NCBI RefSeq assembly: GCF_040183065.1
Contig: NC_091120.1
Location: 184,042,396 to 184,106,395 of the forward strand
Length of the DNA stretch: 64,000 nucleotides
From: Periplaneta americana
Taxonomy: Eukaryota; Arthropoda; Insecta; Blattodea; Blattidae
Direction: 5' to 3'
Made by a program: the position numbers and the translations under genes
The notes under the pieces: model-generated
The model's input: only the letters and a program-made list of their open reading frames with translations
Told to the model about the DNA's origin: nothing
Database searches by the model: none
Shown here: positions 20,775 to 31,483 of the stretch, piece by piece
Layout: every line of letters begins with the position of its first letter
How positions within the stretch are numbered: position 1 is the first letter of the stretch

Positions 20775-21120
20775 CTTACTGGCTTTTAAGGAACCCGGAG
20801 GTTCATTCCCGCCCTCACATAAGCCCGCCATCGATCCCTATCCTGAGCAAGATTAATCTAGTCTCTACCATCATATCCCACCTCCCTCAAATCCATTTTA
20901 ATATTATCTTCCCATCTACATCTGGGCCTCCCCAAAGGTCTTTTTCCCTCCGGCCTCCCAACTAATACTCCAAATAATTTTTGGATTCGCCCATACGTGC
21001 TACATGCCCTGCCCATCTCAAACGTCTGGATTTAATGTTCCTAATTATGTCAGGTGAAGAGTACAATGTGTGCAGTGTATTCCCTAAAACTGTAATCATG
21101 TCTGAGAAAAAACATATTTT
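20775..21120 (-). mobile_element. LINE-A 3' fragment with an inverted copy of its flank
   Basis: The 13-bp duplication ATGACCCACCATA at 20762-20774 and 21121-21133 brackets the insertion. From 20775 to 21073 it is the LINE-A 3' end (minus strand). From 21074 to 21121 the sequence is the reverse complement of the right flank 21141-21188 (one mismatch in 48). The extra inverted segment therefore lies inside the duplicated target site and was made during insertion, not before. Confidence 0.9.
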
Positions 21121-21212
21121 ATGACCCACCATAATTTCGATAAAATATGTTTTTTCTCAGAAATGATTACAGTTTTAGGGAATACACTCAACCATCTTAA
21201 ATAATACTTACA

Positions 21213-21486
21213 CAACTTACTTACTGGCTTTTAAGGAACCGGGAGGTTCATTGTCGCCTTCACACAAGCCCATCATCGTTCCCTATCATGAGCAAGATTA
21301 ATCTAGTCCCTAGCATCATATTCCACCTTCCTCAAATCCACTTTAATATTATCCTCCCATCTACGTCTCGGCCTGCCCAAACGTATTTATCCCTTACGTC
21401 TTCTAACTAACACTCTATATGCATTTCTGGATTCACCCACATGTGCTACAAACCCTGCCCATCTCAAACGTCTGGATTTAATGTTC
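21213..21486 (-). mobile_element. LINE-A 3' fragment
   Basis: Starts at the left with the LINE-A terminus (ACTTACTTACTGGCTTTTAA) and runs to AATGTTCC, the same truncation neighbourhood as the copy ending at 27103. Diverged, with several substitutions relative to 11521-12278. No clear target duplication. Confidence 0.85.
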
Positions 21487-21489
21487 CAA

Positions 21490-22970
21490 TTCAAATGACA
21501 CATCACATTCAAAGCAATATTGTTTGGGGAATCAGCTGTGATACAGTAACCAAATTCATGTATATGTACATTACACACGTTTACAACATGTTTTTAATAA
21601 CTGTTGTAATAGAACATTAAAATTTATTTACAAACATGGGGTAATTTGGGTATAAATTATAGATAGGTTAATTAGTAACTAACCTAATTTTCGTTCCAGA
21701 TCATGCCAAATATGGATTGGTGAAAGACAAATAAATATTCGAAGTGTTTTCTGTCCTTGATTTTAATGGGAAATATTTTAACTTGCAAAATAAACCTTAT
21801 CAAGAACTTAACTATTGACTTAAAGAGACACTAAATTGAAAAATAGATATATAAGCTTATATGGCCTAAAAAGGGCGATTTTTGGATTTTTACATTAAAA
21901 AATTCTAAATAATGTTGTGAATAATATCAAGTTTCATTTTCATATTCCACTTCTAAAGGTGTTTCTGCAGCCTTTTTAAACTCGTGCGCTATTTCATTGC
22001 ATAATTACTGTGGTTCTCCTCAATTTTTTAAGTGATTCTTTGCACATTGAGACATAGAGTCCGTTTCAGATAGTACATATATTTGTCCAACTAATAGCAG
22101 AGGTTCAGGAAGTATGCTTCCCTATACTATAATATTAAAATATTAACATAAAATTAATGTGAATAATTAATAATGCTGATATTACTTACACTACAGCTTT
22201 GAAAATTTGCATGTCTGTACCGAGTAATATCCAGAACTAGTACGCAAAAACTAATTAATGTATCTTTTATAGTTTAGAAATTACCAAAATTAAATTAATT
22301 TAAACTTTGGTGTCTATTTTCTCGGTTTAAATTTGTTCTACACATTCACTTCTTAAAAATCTATCCACTCCCACATTTATTGACATACTGTTCTGAAATT
22401 TGTTCTGCTGTTTCAGTGTATTCCAATATTTCATAACTGGCATTCAATTGTGTGCAGTGTAAAGTATGACTGGGTCTAACAATTTTTAATTCCCTAATAT
22501 ATATGATTTTTTTTAAATTTTGAAATTATTAAATTTAATAACTTTAAATTCAAAGTATAATTGGAGTTTGAGAAAACTGAATACCAATTATTTTTTATCA
22601 TGCCATAAATAGTATATTTAAAAATTTGTGAATTTGTAGCACAAGACAGAAATTCTACACATATCAAAATATTAACACAAAATTAATGCTGATATTACTA
22701 CACCACAGCTTTGAAAATTTGTATGTATGTACCAAATAATGCCCAGAACTAGTATGTAAAAAATTATTCATGTACCGTATCTTTTATAATTCAGAAATTA
22801 ACTAAATTCAGTTCAGCCCCCCCATAATATTTTCATCTTGTTAGGTTTAATTAAAACTTTAAATGGCTATCTAACCTCCACATTCTATTCTAGGATACCT
22901 ATGGTTGGGTTAATTTGGTTTATAAGGACTTTCAAGCATGTTTTATTTCAGTAATACACATTACACCTAA
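21490..22970. other. AT-rich gene-free stretch
   Basis: No ORF, RNA or transposon end was recognised. One internal echo exists: blocks near 22120-22260 (AATATTAACATAAAATTAATG, ...CTTTGAAAATTTGCATG) recur near 22660-22760, suggesting an old duplication of about 140 bp. Confidence 0.45.
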
Positions 22971-22976
22971 ATTTCG

Positions 22977-23023
22977 TGAAGGCCTGATGGCCTCAACACC
23001 GCCAGAACAAATAAATTTATTAT
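22977..23023 (+). repeat. non-LTR 3'-end scrap
   Basis: GGCCTGATGGCCTCAACACC-GCCAGAACAAATAAAT is the kind of short 3' terminus, running into TAA/ATT repeats, seen at the ends of many insect LINEs. No coding portion is attached. Confidence 0.4.
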
Positions 23024-23037
23024 TAATAAAAAAAATT

Positions 23038-23113
23038 GTTGTTGTTGTTGTTGTTATCTAATGCTGGGCTTTGGCAACGAAGCCATTAGCGTTCTTGCTC
23101 TCCAATATTTCTC
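23038..23113 (-). mobile_element. 76-bp LINE-B 3' stub with target duplication
   Basis: The minus strand reads AATATTGGAGAGCAAGAACG...GCATTAGATAACAACAACAA, encoding KYWRARTLMASL then the LINE-B terminus. It is flanked by TAAT(A)8-9TT at 23024-23037 and 23114-23128. An extreme 5' truncation. Confidence 0.75.
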
Positions 23114-23479
23114 TAATAAAAAAAAATTAAAAACCCCATTCATGGGGGTAAATTGAGTATAGATAAACTTAGGTTATTATTATGGTAAGAATAGGTCAAC
23201 ATACTTGAAAATCTAATAGAGTCATTCTAGAAGGTCACTGTGCTAACATATAAAAAATTAACTGAAAAATTTTATCATGGTAACAGGCTATGGATCTATA
23301 AACTAAAAAGAAAAAAGCAGTTTTTTATAACAAAATTACCCCAACCCACCCTATTCATTACGAGTGACAAATGTAGACCCACTATCTGTGATGCATTCTG
23401 GATAGTCTCTGACGAAGTAAGTTGTCTACACTTCTCAGAACTGATAGAGTTGTGGTAAATATCAGTTCTGCCTCTGTAC

Positions 23480-23481
<2 letters not shown>

Positions 23482-23518
<37 letters not shown>
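23482..23518. repeat. (AT)n microsatellite, left of LINE-B
   Basis: An (AT)n run of about 37 bp ending where LINE-B sequence begins. The same repeat resumes at 23773-23806 after the LINE. Confidence 0.95.
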
Positions 23519-23523
<5 letters not shown>

Positions 23524-23762
23524 ACGAAAATCGTCTGTAGCTGCATTTAGATTGGCAACAGGCCATGATTGTTTGGCAAACACCTGCATAGAATTGGAAT
23601 ATATCAGTCCCCTAACTGTCCATTGTGCAACTCAAACCAAGAAATGGATTCGGAACACCTCAAAATCTGTGCTTCAGTGACTGGTCATGATAATATCTTT
23701 GAAAAATATTGGAGTCCAAGAGGTCAAATGACTTTATTGTCAAACGCCTGGCATTAGAAAAC

Positions 23763-23771
<9 letters not shown>
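23519..23771 (+). mobile_element. LINE-B 3' fragment inside an (AT)n array
   Basis: Encodes PRKSSVAAFRLATGHDC, a 1-bp deletion at GGCAAACACC, then HLHRIGIYQSPNCPLCNSNQ, EHLKICAS and LLSNAWH-stop, followed by GCATTAGAAAACAACAACAA. The C-x2-C...H-x4-C pattern is the zinc-knuckle-like C-terminus of RNase H-bearing LINEs. It is very similar to 24735-24988. The flanks are (AT)n on both sides. Confidence 0.88.
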
Positions 23772-23809
<38 letters not shown>

Positions 23810-24537
23810 TTGCCACTCTATTCCCTGATTCTGTGCATTAATTGTTTTTAATTCCACCCCCAGAAAAAAGAAACACAATTGGAAAATAATTTTTTTAAAA
23901 CAGCAATATCAGACACCTGAAGTAGGCCTATACGCAAGTCGGCAGTACAAACGATGGCATCATAGATCAGCCATTTTCAAGCGGTGTGTCAAGGCACACA
24001 ACTGTGCCGCAAATGATCTGCTGGTGTGCCATGAGAAAATGAAAATAGTAAAGACTGTCATAACAAAATTGGAAAAATAAATGTGAAAAGAATAATAAAA
24101 AGTGAGTCCACAACTTTCAGCAAACAACATTTGGTAAATACAGTATCGATGTGCGAGTAGCAGAGAAGAGAATGACTGATGCAACGACAGGGTTGCCAAG
24201 TCAGTAAAGTTATCGTACCAACCTTGAATTCAATTGAATTTGAATATTAGGTTATGACCCATCGCTGCGACATTATTAGATATAGGCCTAGGCTATTGTG
24301 CTAATCCTCAAGCTAGGTGCTTTCCCAACCCTCACCAGCTGATCACACTAAGGTTTGCTGTGTGCCCAGGTTCCTAGCAGACAATCCCATTTGTCCCTAG
24401 ACCAGCCCCCTCCATGCATTGCCAGCCAGCATTCAGTGAATGCTATAGAACAGTGATATTCATTACACTGCCCACGGGCCGCATGCAACTCTCAAAGACA
24501 TTTATTGCAGCTCTTGAACTAATACTACTATTACTAA

Positions 24538-24988
24538 TCGAGGAAAACGAGAATGCGGATGCTTTAGCAAAGAAGGGCAGCACTGCTACTTACAGACCTC
24601 TTACTAAATCTACGTATTACTCTGTGAAAAGATTTATTAAATCTACATACTTAGATTTCAACAAACAAAATTTGATAACACAATCTCAAGGGAAAAAATG
24701 GAACTCTATGCATCATAATCCACAGTTAATTCCCGATTTACCACGAAAATCGTCTGTAGCTGCATTTAGATTGGCAACAGGCCATGACTGTTTGGCCAAA
24801 CACCTGCATAGAATTGGAATATATCAGTCCCCTAACTGCCCACTGTGCAACTCAAACCAAGAAATGCATTCGGAACACCTCAAAATCTGTGCTTTAGTGG
24901 CTGACCATGATAATATCTTTGAAAAATATTGAAGTGCAAGAGGTCAAATGACTTTATTGTCAAACGCCTGGCATTAGAAAACAACAAC
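24538..24988 (+). mobile_element. LINE-B 3' fragment, nearly open frame
   Basis: The frame reads EENENADALAKKGSTATYRP (the final RNase H Asp region: NADALAKKG), then RKSSVAAFRLATGHDCLAKH, CPLCNSNQEMHSEHLKICAL and NIFEKY followed by TGA where other copies have Trp. It ends GCATTAGAAAACAACAAC. ACTAATC near both ends may be the target duplication. The ORF start upstream at 24414 is flanking sequence. Confidence 0.85.
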
Positions 24989-25386
24989 TAATCTTTTTCT
25001 GAGAATTATTTTTTAATTTCTGAACTATTGTGCAACTGGAGAAAGCTTGGGTTATCTTGCATCATTACTGCCAGTGAAGGTCTTTAACGATACATAGGGC
25101 TATTTGTTTCTCTTTTCTTAAATAAATGTAGTATCATGCATTTGAAGTCTGATTAATGTAATGTGTAGCTACCCGGTGACGTATGAAATGGAGGGGGGAA
25201 AGGAACTAGCCGCCCTACCTCATTACCTCCTGGCCTAGTTGCCTCATAAGTGGTGCCTTTTTGGTATCACTTGTAAAGTTCAGACTTCTCTTCGGACAGT
25301 TAACAAAATAACATGTCTCATGTGTTTGTAATGTCTTGATATAATAATGGGTTATAAACGTTTTTAAAATTTCTTGAATTATGTTA

Positions 25387-25568
25387 TAATTAATGACGCT
25401 CGCAACTACCGAGGTTGTATCAGAATCGCCAGAGTGCTGGAATTTTGTCCTGCAGTTCTTTTACATGCCAATAAATCTACTAACATGAGTCTGTCGCATT
25501 TAAGCACACTGAAATGCCATCGATCTGGGCCGAGATTGTGGGTTCGATCTGTGCTGCCCAGGCCGACT
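25387..25568 (-). mobile_element. tRNA-derived SINE S1, minus strand, diverged
   Basis: Shares ATGACGCTCGCAACTACCGA, TTTACATGCCAATAAATCTA and CATTTAAGCACACTGAAATG (SINE body, inverted) with 400-634, ending at the GGTTCGATCTGTGCTGCCCA head region. The B box is degenerate. Confidence 0.8.
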
Positions 25569-26163
25569 AAACATTTTTATCTTAATAGACATTATAATAG
25601 CGTGCATTCAAATCTTGATAACAGGTACCTAAACCATTCTCACACAAGAATAGAAAAACTGAAAATATTAAAAATGTCCATAATATGTGAATAGAATGTA
25701 ATGTTTTCCACTGTATACAAAAAATAATTGACAACAAAACCATCGTAAGTACCACTTAACAAAAATTAAGCCATTTACAGTGTGGAGATTGTTAAGGAGT
25801 GTCTTCTACTGCATGTAACACTTCTTTTTCTAAATTTAAAACAGGTGAACTAAAACAATAAATCAACCTGGTTGTATTGATACGATTTCGCAGAAGAGTA
25901 TAAGACTTCGCCTTTCGAGTTTATAATACCGTTAATAAGTGTAATTTCTATTGATTTATATGAAATAATAATACATAATAACTTACATACTTACAAATGG
26001 CTTTTAAGGAACCCGCCTTCACATAAGCCCGGCATCGGTCCCTATCCTGTGCAAGATTAATCCAGTCTCTATCATCATATCCAACCTCCCTCAAATCCAT
26101 TTTAATATTATCCTCCCATGTACATCTTGGTCTCTCCAAAGGTCTTTTTCCCAACTAACACTC

Positions 26164-27030
26164 AATCGGTAATTATGTATGGAATTATAGGATGGGGTAG
26201 CTCATTTAAATCCAATTTTAATCCACTTTATTTATTACAGAAGAAAATAATTAAAATATGTCTTCATAAACCTATTGATTTTCCATCTCAAAATTTGTTT
26301 CTAGACTTTAATGTACTTAACGTAAGACAAATTTATTATATTGTATTAATAAAATTCATACATAAAAATCGAAATAATTTTGAATTGTATTCTCATAGTT
26401 ATGAAACAAAAGGTATGAATTCTTTAAGAGTGTTTGAACCAAAACGCAACACTGTTACAGTATTTAATCATAGTAGTAATTTAGGCATATATAACAAATT
26501 TATATTTAAATATTGACCAGCCTCATGGTCTAGTGGTCAGAGCTTCTGGCTATAGTTCATGAGGTCCCGGGTTCGATTCCCGGTTAGAGCACAGGAATTT
26601 TTCCTTAAAGGGGATTATTCCTGTGTTCGTCCATGGTCTGGAATTTAGGTTAAGTTTAGATTTAAGACCTCTCCTGGCAATACATTATCATAATCATCCT
26701 ATCACATCATCGGGGTAATGTAACTCCGCCTTCCAGGCGCCCCAACCTCAGAAGTGAGAGAAGACCAGAAATGTCGAAAAGACAACCTGGTGGCATTGGA
26801 TAAAAAAAAAATTAAATATCCTAATCTTGTCAATTCTAGTATTAAATTTAAAAAGTTATGTATTGAAAAATTGTAAATTTAAATACTATAATTGCACAGT
26901 ATAATTATTAATTTCAATTCAGGAATCCGTCCCTGAGCACGAGTTCTACTCTTTCAGGGGCGAGCTAAAGTTTTTCTGTATATATTATATTTTATGTTAC
27001 AATTATTAGCAAAATACTAAATAAATAGAT
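26164..27030 (+). mobile_element. Jockey-like LINE 3' end, split by a SINE
   Basis: The plus-strand frame from about 26170 reads SVIMYGIIGWGSSFKSNFNP, LLQKKIIKICLHKPIDFPSQ, RQIYYIVLIKFIHKNRNNFE and, across the SINE, KYPNLVNSSIKFKKL and a stop. That is the thumb-to-C-terminus region of a Jockey/CR1-type reverse transcriptase (compare SYGIIFWG...LLQKRAIRII at 38851-39186). It is 5'-truncated and ends near AATACTAAATAAATA. The target duplication is not clear. Confidence 0.8.
26514..26811 (+). mobile_element. tRNA-derived SINE S4 nested in a LINE
   Basis: The head CATGGTCTAGTGGTCAGAGC with B box GGGTTCGATTCCCGG (26571-26585) precedes a body of about 220 bp and an A tail (TAAAAAAAAA). TTAAATAT at 26506-26513 and 26812-26819 is the target duplication. 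It is the youngest layer of the nest. Confidence 0.9.
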
Positions 27031-27109
27031 ATCCATTTCTGAATTCGCCCATATGTGCTACATGCCTTGCCCACCTCAAACGTCTGGATTTAATGTTCCT
27101 AATTAATAC

Positions 27110-27114
<5 letters not shown>

Positions 27115-27169
<55 letters not shown>
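27115..27169. repeat. (AAT)n microsatellite
   Basis: An AAT/TAA run continuing into (ATC)n to 27186. It begins within the right target duplication of the LINE-A insertion. Confidence 0.95.
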
Positions 27170-27171
<2 letters not shown>

Positions 27172-27439
27172 CATCATCATCATCATCAGCCAAATAATTT
27201 AGTAATTAAAAATCCGCGCATTTTGTTAAGCTTCAATACTGTGAAATGCATTGTAGCTCTCGGCAAATTACTATTTCTCACTTCTGGCTCTCATCAAATT
27301 TATAGTGAGTACCATTGTTATAGAACGATGCTGGAATGATGTAGATGTCTAATATGGTGAAACAGGAAAAACAAAAGGAAAACCCCAACTGGGATCTTCT
27401 TCGCCACAATTGTCACTATGGACCAGCCTTAAAAAATAT

Positions 27440-28060
27440 AGGATTTTATTTATTTAATTTCTTCCTGTAACCACTACAGGTTGCCATCGACAAAGAGTAC
27501 CATGATACAATAGAGTAACTGCCTTGAGGCTTAGTGATACATTGTTGTTAGAGTGAAAAATAAACAATTTGAATTATATTGAAACACATGATGTTAAACG
27601 AAGTAACGTCAAGGAGAATCGAATTAGTCATGGTCCATATGTATGATGCCTGAAAATAGTCATTGAGCCTTTGAGTGCTGCAATTGTTAGATCTCTTAAA
27701 ATATTTTTATGCAGGCCAAAAGATTTACAGAAGTCGACTAGGAACCGGGGTATGGTCCCACGGGCTCCTATCATTAGTCCCGTAATGACGATGGATTCCA
27801 GATGGTATTTGTCCTTATAAAAACTGATGGAAGGTTCATAAATATTCCTTTTTCCCTCGTGTACTTCTTCTGGCTGATGTTCGTGCGATTCGAATCTCAC
27901 AGTAGGGTCTATGATGTAACCTTCAAGAGAGGGAGGTTTAAATGCAATTATGTCGATTCTTTGATTACTGCCCTCACTGGATATGCCGTGTACTTCTTCA
28001 TATACTGAATAACCTTTGTTCCTTAAGGCAGTTGCTATTATAGATCTTACTGTAATATAA
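27440..28060 (-). pseudogene. LINE C-terminus with a restriction-like endonuclease-type domain
   Basis: The minus-strand frame begins near 28050 and reads IIATALRNKGYSVYEEVHGI, then RIDIIAFKPPSLEGYIIDPT, VRFESHEHQPEEVHEGKRNI and VITGLMIGARGTIPRFLVDF before a stop at 27628. The RxDI...(I)IDPTVRFE arrangement recalls the PD-(D/E)xK endonuclease at the C-terminus of R2/NeSL-type LINEs. No zinc knuckle or reverse transcriptase is retained. The ATG-bounded ORF 27628-27900 is only the last part. Family assignment is inference. Confidence 0.6.
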
Positions 28061-28559
28061 AAAATAAAAAATCTCCCCTAGTTAGGAACCACTGGTTTAG
28101 ATTACATGAGTGTGCCACAGGATTTTAAATTACAACTTTAGTGGTCACATGTTGAAAAAAGATTGAAAAATGCTGTCATAGATGGAGAGCAATGTAGCAG
28201 CAGCAGCAATAACAGTAGCATTTGTGATAGCTACACTAGTAATATTATGACACAATGTAGGTCAATGCCTGAAAAATGAAACTGTAAAATTCCTTTTATG
28301 ATTTATGTTACTGATAAGTCTAGAACTGGATCTCTTTCTTGCAAGGAAAAGACTCTGACCATCAATCTCACTGTAGTGTCATGCTTAATATATCATGAGT
28401 TTTTATTTCTGTGTTTATCATAAACCTGTACAAAAGGATGCATGTTTTGTGTAGTAACGTGGCTGCCATAAAATAGTGAAACATATTTCACTACATAAAC
28501 AAATTCATCAAGCAGGTACAATATCTTGCTTCTTCTTCACTAAATGCATCCGACCTCTA

Positions 28560-28745
28560 GCAGCATCTGTGACTCAAGTGCTAGCATGCAGGTTTTCCAT
28601 CCATCCAGACAGACTGGGTTTGATCCCTGCCAGGTCATGATGGAAATTGTGGTGGACAAAGCAGACGTTGCAGAGGGTTTTTCTCGGGGTACTCCTGTTT
28701 TCCTCTATCAATCCACCAACACACTCCATCTTCCTCTATCTATCA
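28560..28745 (+). mobile_element. tRNA-derived SINE-like sequence (family S5)
   Basis: TGACTCAAGTGCTAGCATGC and TGGGTTTGATCCCTGCCAGG resemble degenerate A and B boxes of a tRNA head. It is followed by GGAAATTGTGGTGGACAAAG, GCAGAGGGTTTTTCTCGGGG and CCAACACACTCCATC. Similar motifs occur at 14050-14160. No duplication was found. Confidence 0.6.
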
Positions 28746-28875
28746 TCTGCAATAGTAAGGTTTGAAATTTTAGCTGTTTCACCTGCTCTTTCGTTGCCTT
28801 CTGTATTTACATGACTTAGTATCCATTAGAAGTGTATTTTGTTGTGTTGTAGTCTAAGCAAACTATGTACTAGGC

Positions 28876-30032
28876 CAGTGATGTCAAACCAAGTGCATTT
28901 TTCCGACCTTGACGTCATGCGCGGGCAGCAAGCGCTAAGTATGGAAAGAAGAAGGGTTGTGTACATGAATAAGCAGCCTGTTGGACTAAGAAAACAGTGG
29001 TGCACAAACTTCAAACTGAACGTGAAATTTTATGTCGTTATTTTTATATGGCTTCTTTCTGTTTAATATTATCTAGGGCCTATATTGTCTGTAAAACAAA
29101 AGTACTAACACTGATTTCTTAATATTGCACTTGTGTTTTAAATCTTAATAACATAATAGAGAGTTAAGAAGGAATATTCACTTAAATTCCATAGCAGTAT
29201 AATATTATATTGTATTAAGTGGATGAAACACATCATTCGTAAAGAAAGAGATTGAGTATGACATAAGTTGGAATTTATATTGATGGTATCTTTAGCCTTA
29301 CAAAAGTAATCAATAAACTAATCAAAACAATATTACAGTACAAAGCAAAGTTACCTAGGTACTGTATCTGTTTTAAGTGTAACTAATATTACATAACAAA
29401 ACTCTTATCGCATTATGCTTTTAAGGTGATATTTGTGAGCAAATTCCTATCATCAGAATATTAAATTATTTTCTCGAAATCTGCTGCAGCTATAGAGCTA
29501 ACATTTTTACAACACATGGGCACATAACTTTTGGCTTATGATGTAACAGTAGTTGCTTTGTTAATTCATTTCCTTACAAACAATTTCCATGCGAATATTT
29601 TCAAAATGTTCAATACACTATCTTCAGTAATACGTATATACGGTATATTAGATTTACGAAAACATTCTGTAAGGCTACTAAATAAATAGGCCTATACCTG
29701 AAAATTTTACTTTCCTATACGAAAAGTTGAGAAAATATTTCTTTTGAATAAAAAAATCAAACTTGTGAAAAATGAGCATTAAAATTAAAACTTACTTTCT
29801 TATAATGCACTTATACTTCTCAGGCAAATCTAAAAATTAACATGGATACAGTTTTAATAAGTACTCTTCCCTTTATCTATTGAATCAGTGCTGGCAATCC
29901 CTGAATATAGCTCGACCAAGTGGCATATACCACCTCTTTCGTCTGTCTCTTTCCTTTCCGCTGTAAAGCGCTCAGGCTCTCCTGGGCTCTAAAGCGCGCG
30001 CTTGCTCCTGTGGGCATCAATTGACATGCCTG
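28876..30032. mobile_element. hAT-like non-autonomous element (about 1.16 kb)
   Basis: The left end CAGTGATGTCAAACC and right end (minus strand CAGGCATGTCAATTG) share CAG..ATGTCAA. The left flank TACTAGGC and right TAGTAGGC (30036-30043, offset by a 3-bp TAG duplication) look like a decayed 8-bp duplication. Subterminal GC-rich blocks (GCGCGGGCAGCAAGCGC; TAAAGCGCGCGC) support matching ends. No transposase. Confidence 0.55.
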
Positions 30033-30099
30033 TAGTAGTAGGCTATTCGAAATAACTCTACTGTTCAAAAGTAGTATTCTGAAGATTCATATTGATGTT

Positions 30100-30990
30100 G
30101 TAGAAATAATGCAGCTTTTGAATGTGAGAATTCAAATTTCATCTTCAGAAGGAGACAACCAACAACTAAGTGCAGCATTAATCCTCAGCAATTCAGAGAC
30201 CATACTTGACTTGCTGTTTCCAGGAATTAAATGTATTAGGTACAATCAAATGAAAATGGGTCATCACACATACTGTAGAACTGAAGGTGTGCAAAGTTGG
30301 TAACATCACTGTTTACTATCAATTCTAATATGTGTGGGGTAGGAGGGCAGTACAGACATAATAATCGACGCAAACTCGTTTGTTTTTGCACTGTAAGTAA
30401 CATTAGTGATATACTTTATTTTTTTTCATAGAGTGCAGTTTCATAGAAAGGACTTTGCCGACAGACCTTCTACTGCCCCCTACTAATTGGTTGTCATAAA
30501 TAAATGTCTTCCTTACTGTGACGGGAATCTTGTCTTCTCTTGTTAGTAACCAATCACAACCCTCGTTCAGAAGAATTGACAGGTGCCCGTCAAATCCACG
30601 TGGAGGCAGAGTTGCCGCATCTTTTCCGAATTTCAAGAATACCGTCAGTTTCACTGCATAATTTCGAAGGTCACCAGGATTGTGGCAACTGTGCAATGTT
30701 GGGACGAGGGGACAGGATGGAATTGTCAGAGTTGTTTGTGTAGGAAGTCATAAATTTGTAAGTGAGTGTTCAAAGGAGTCACCGAACTGCACTCCTTGAG
30801 ATAAAATAAGGTATTCGTGTATTAGTCCAAAATCTGAAATGGTGGCGAGTTCAGAAGAGCAGAGATGTGGTTCGGTTTTCGACTGCTGAGGAAGCTGGAG
30901 GACAAGGAATTCATCATCGCATGTCTATTATGTACAACTAACACTGTATGTCACATTCACGTGTGCTGGAGTAGCATAAGAGATTCCAAG
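30100..30990. other. unassigned stretch
   Basis: Contains ORFs of up to 97 codons on both strands (for example 30403-30696 minus) with no recognised domain, start context or splice sites. I cannot assign it. It is somewhat richer in GC than its surroundings from 30540 to 30760. Confidence 0.3.
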
Positions 30991-30994
30991 ATTA

Positions 30995-31130
30995 ATGCAG
31001 GTTATCTAGCGTCTGAGTGAGATGAAGGTGATAATGTCAGCGAAATGAGTCCAGGGTCCAGCGCTGAATGTTACCAAGCACTTGCTCTTAATGGGTTGAG
31101 GGGAAAACCCCGGGAATATCTAAGTAACGT
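30995..31130 (-). repeat. SINE S3 body fragment
   Basis: GTTATCTAGCGTCTGAGTGA, GTGATAATGTCAGCGAAATG, AGTCCAGGGTCCAGCGCTGA and GGGGAAAACCCC match the body of 4522-4779 in the same plus-strand sense. The tRNA head is missing. Confidence 0.7.
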
Positions 31131-31483
31131 GAAGTCGAGGAATGTTTAAAAGTTTCATTGATTTAAGTCTGTTTTGTCCCCCATGTGTAGTGGGGAGATA
31201 TCGAAGTTTCACCATTCCCTCGTAAACAGTTTGGCGTACAGTCTATGATTAGAATCTGTTAAATAAATGAATTAATCAAATATAGGCTATTTTTTAAAAT
31301 AAACCAAGCATTTATGAATAATTTTATTAGTTACATTAATAAACATGAATTACTGATACTGGTACTCTAGAAGTTTGTTTATAACAAACAGACGAATAAT
31401 GAGCATGACATTATTTACTTGCGTTATTCTTACCTGGAAAAAAAACCTGTTCTTTATCTAATTTTTCCCCTTACCCTTAGTGA

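Larger units (their letters stand above)
25982..27103 (-). mobile_element. LINE-A 3' fragment split by another LINE
   Basis: The duplication TAATACATAATAA at 25969-25981 and 27104-27116 defines the whole insertion. LINE-A sequence covers 25982-26163 and resumes at about 27028-27103 (CATTTCTGAATTCGCCCATA on). A second LINE occupies the gap. Its right-hand duplication runs directly into an (AAT)n array. Confidence 0.9.
23968..28175. mobile_element. hAT-bounded interval filled with nested retroelements
   Basis: The perfect 8-bp duplication TCATAGAT at 23960-23967 and 28176-28183 lies immediately outside CAGCCATTTTCAAGCGG on the left and, on the minus strand, CAGCATTTTTCAATC on the right. Subterminal GTGTGTCAAGGCACAC/GTGTGCCACAGG blocks are typical of hAT ends. 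No transposase remains; the interior is LINE-B, a SINE, LINE-A with two further insertions, an (AAT)n array and an endonuclease-domain LINE. A second hAT-like end (CAGTGATATTCATTACACTG) occurs at 24452. Confidence 0.8.

Noticed and set aside
30403-30696. 97-codon minus ORF as a host exon
   Set aside because: No recognised domain, no acceptor or donor at sensible places and no start context. Kept only as an unassigned stretch.
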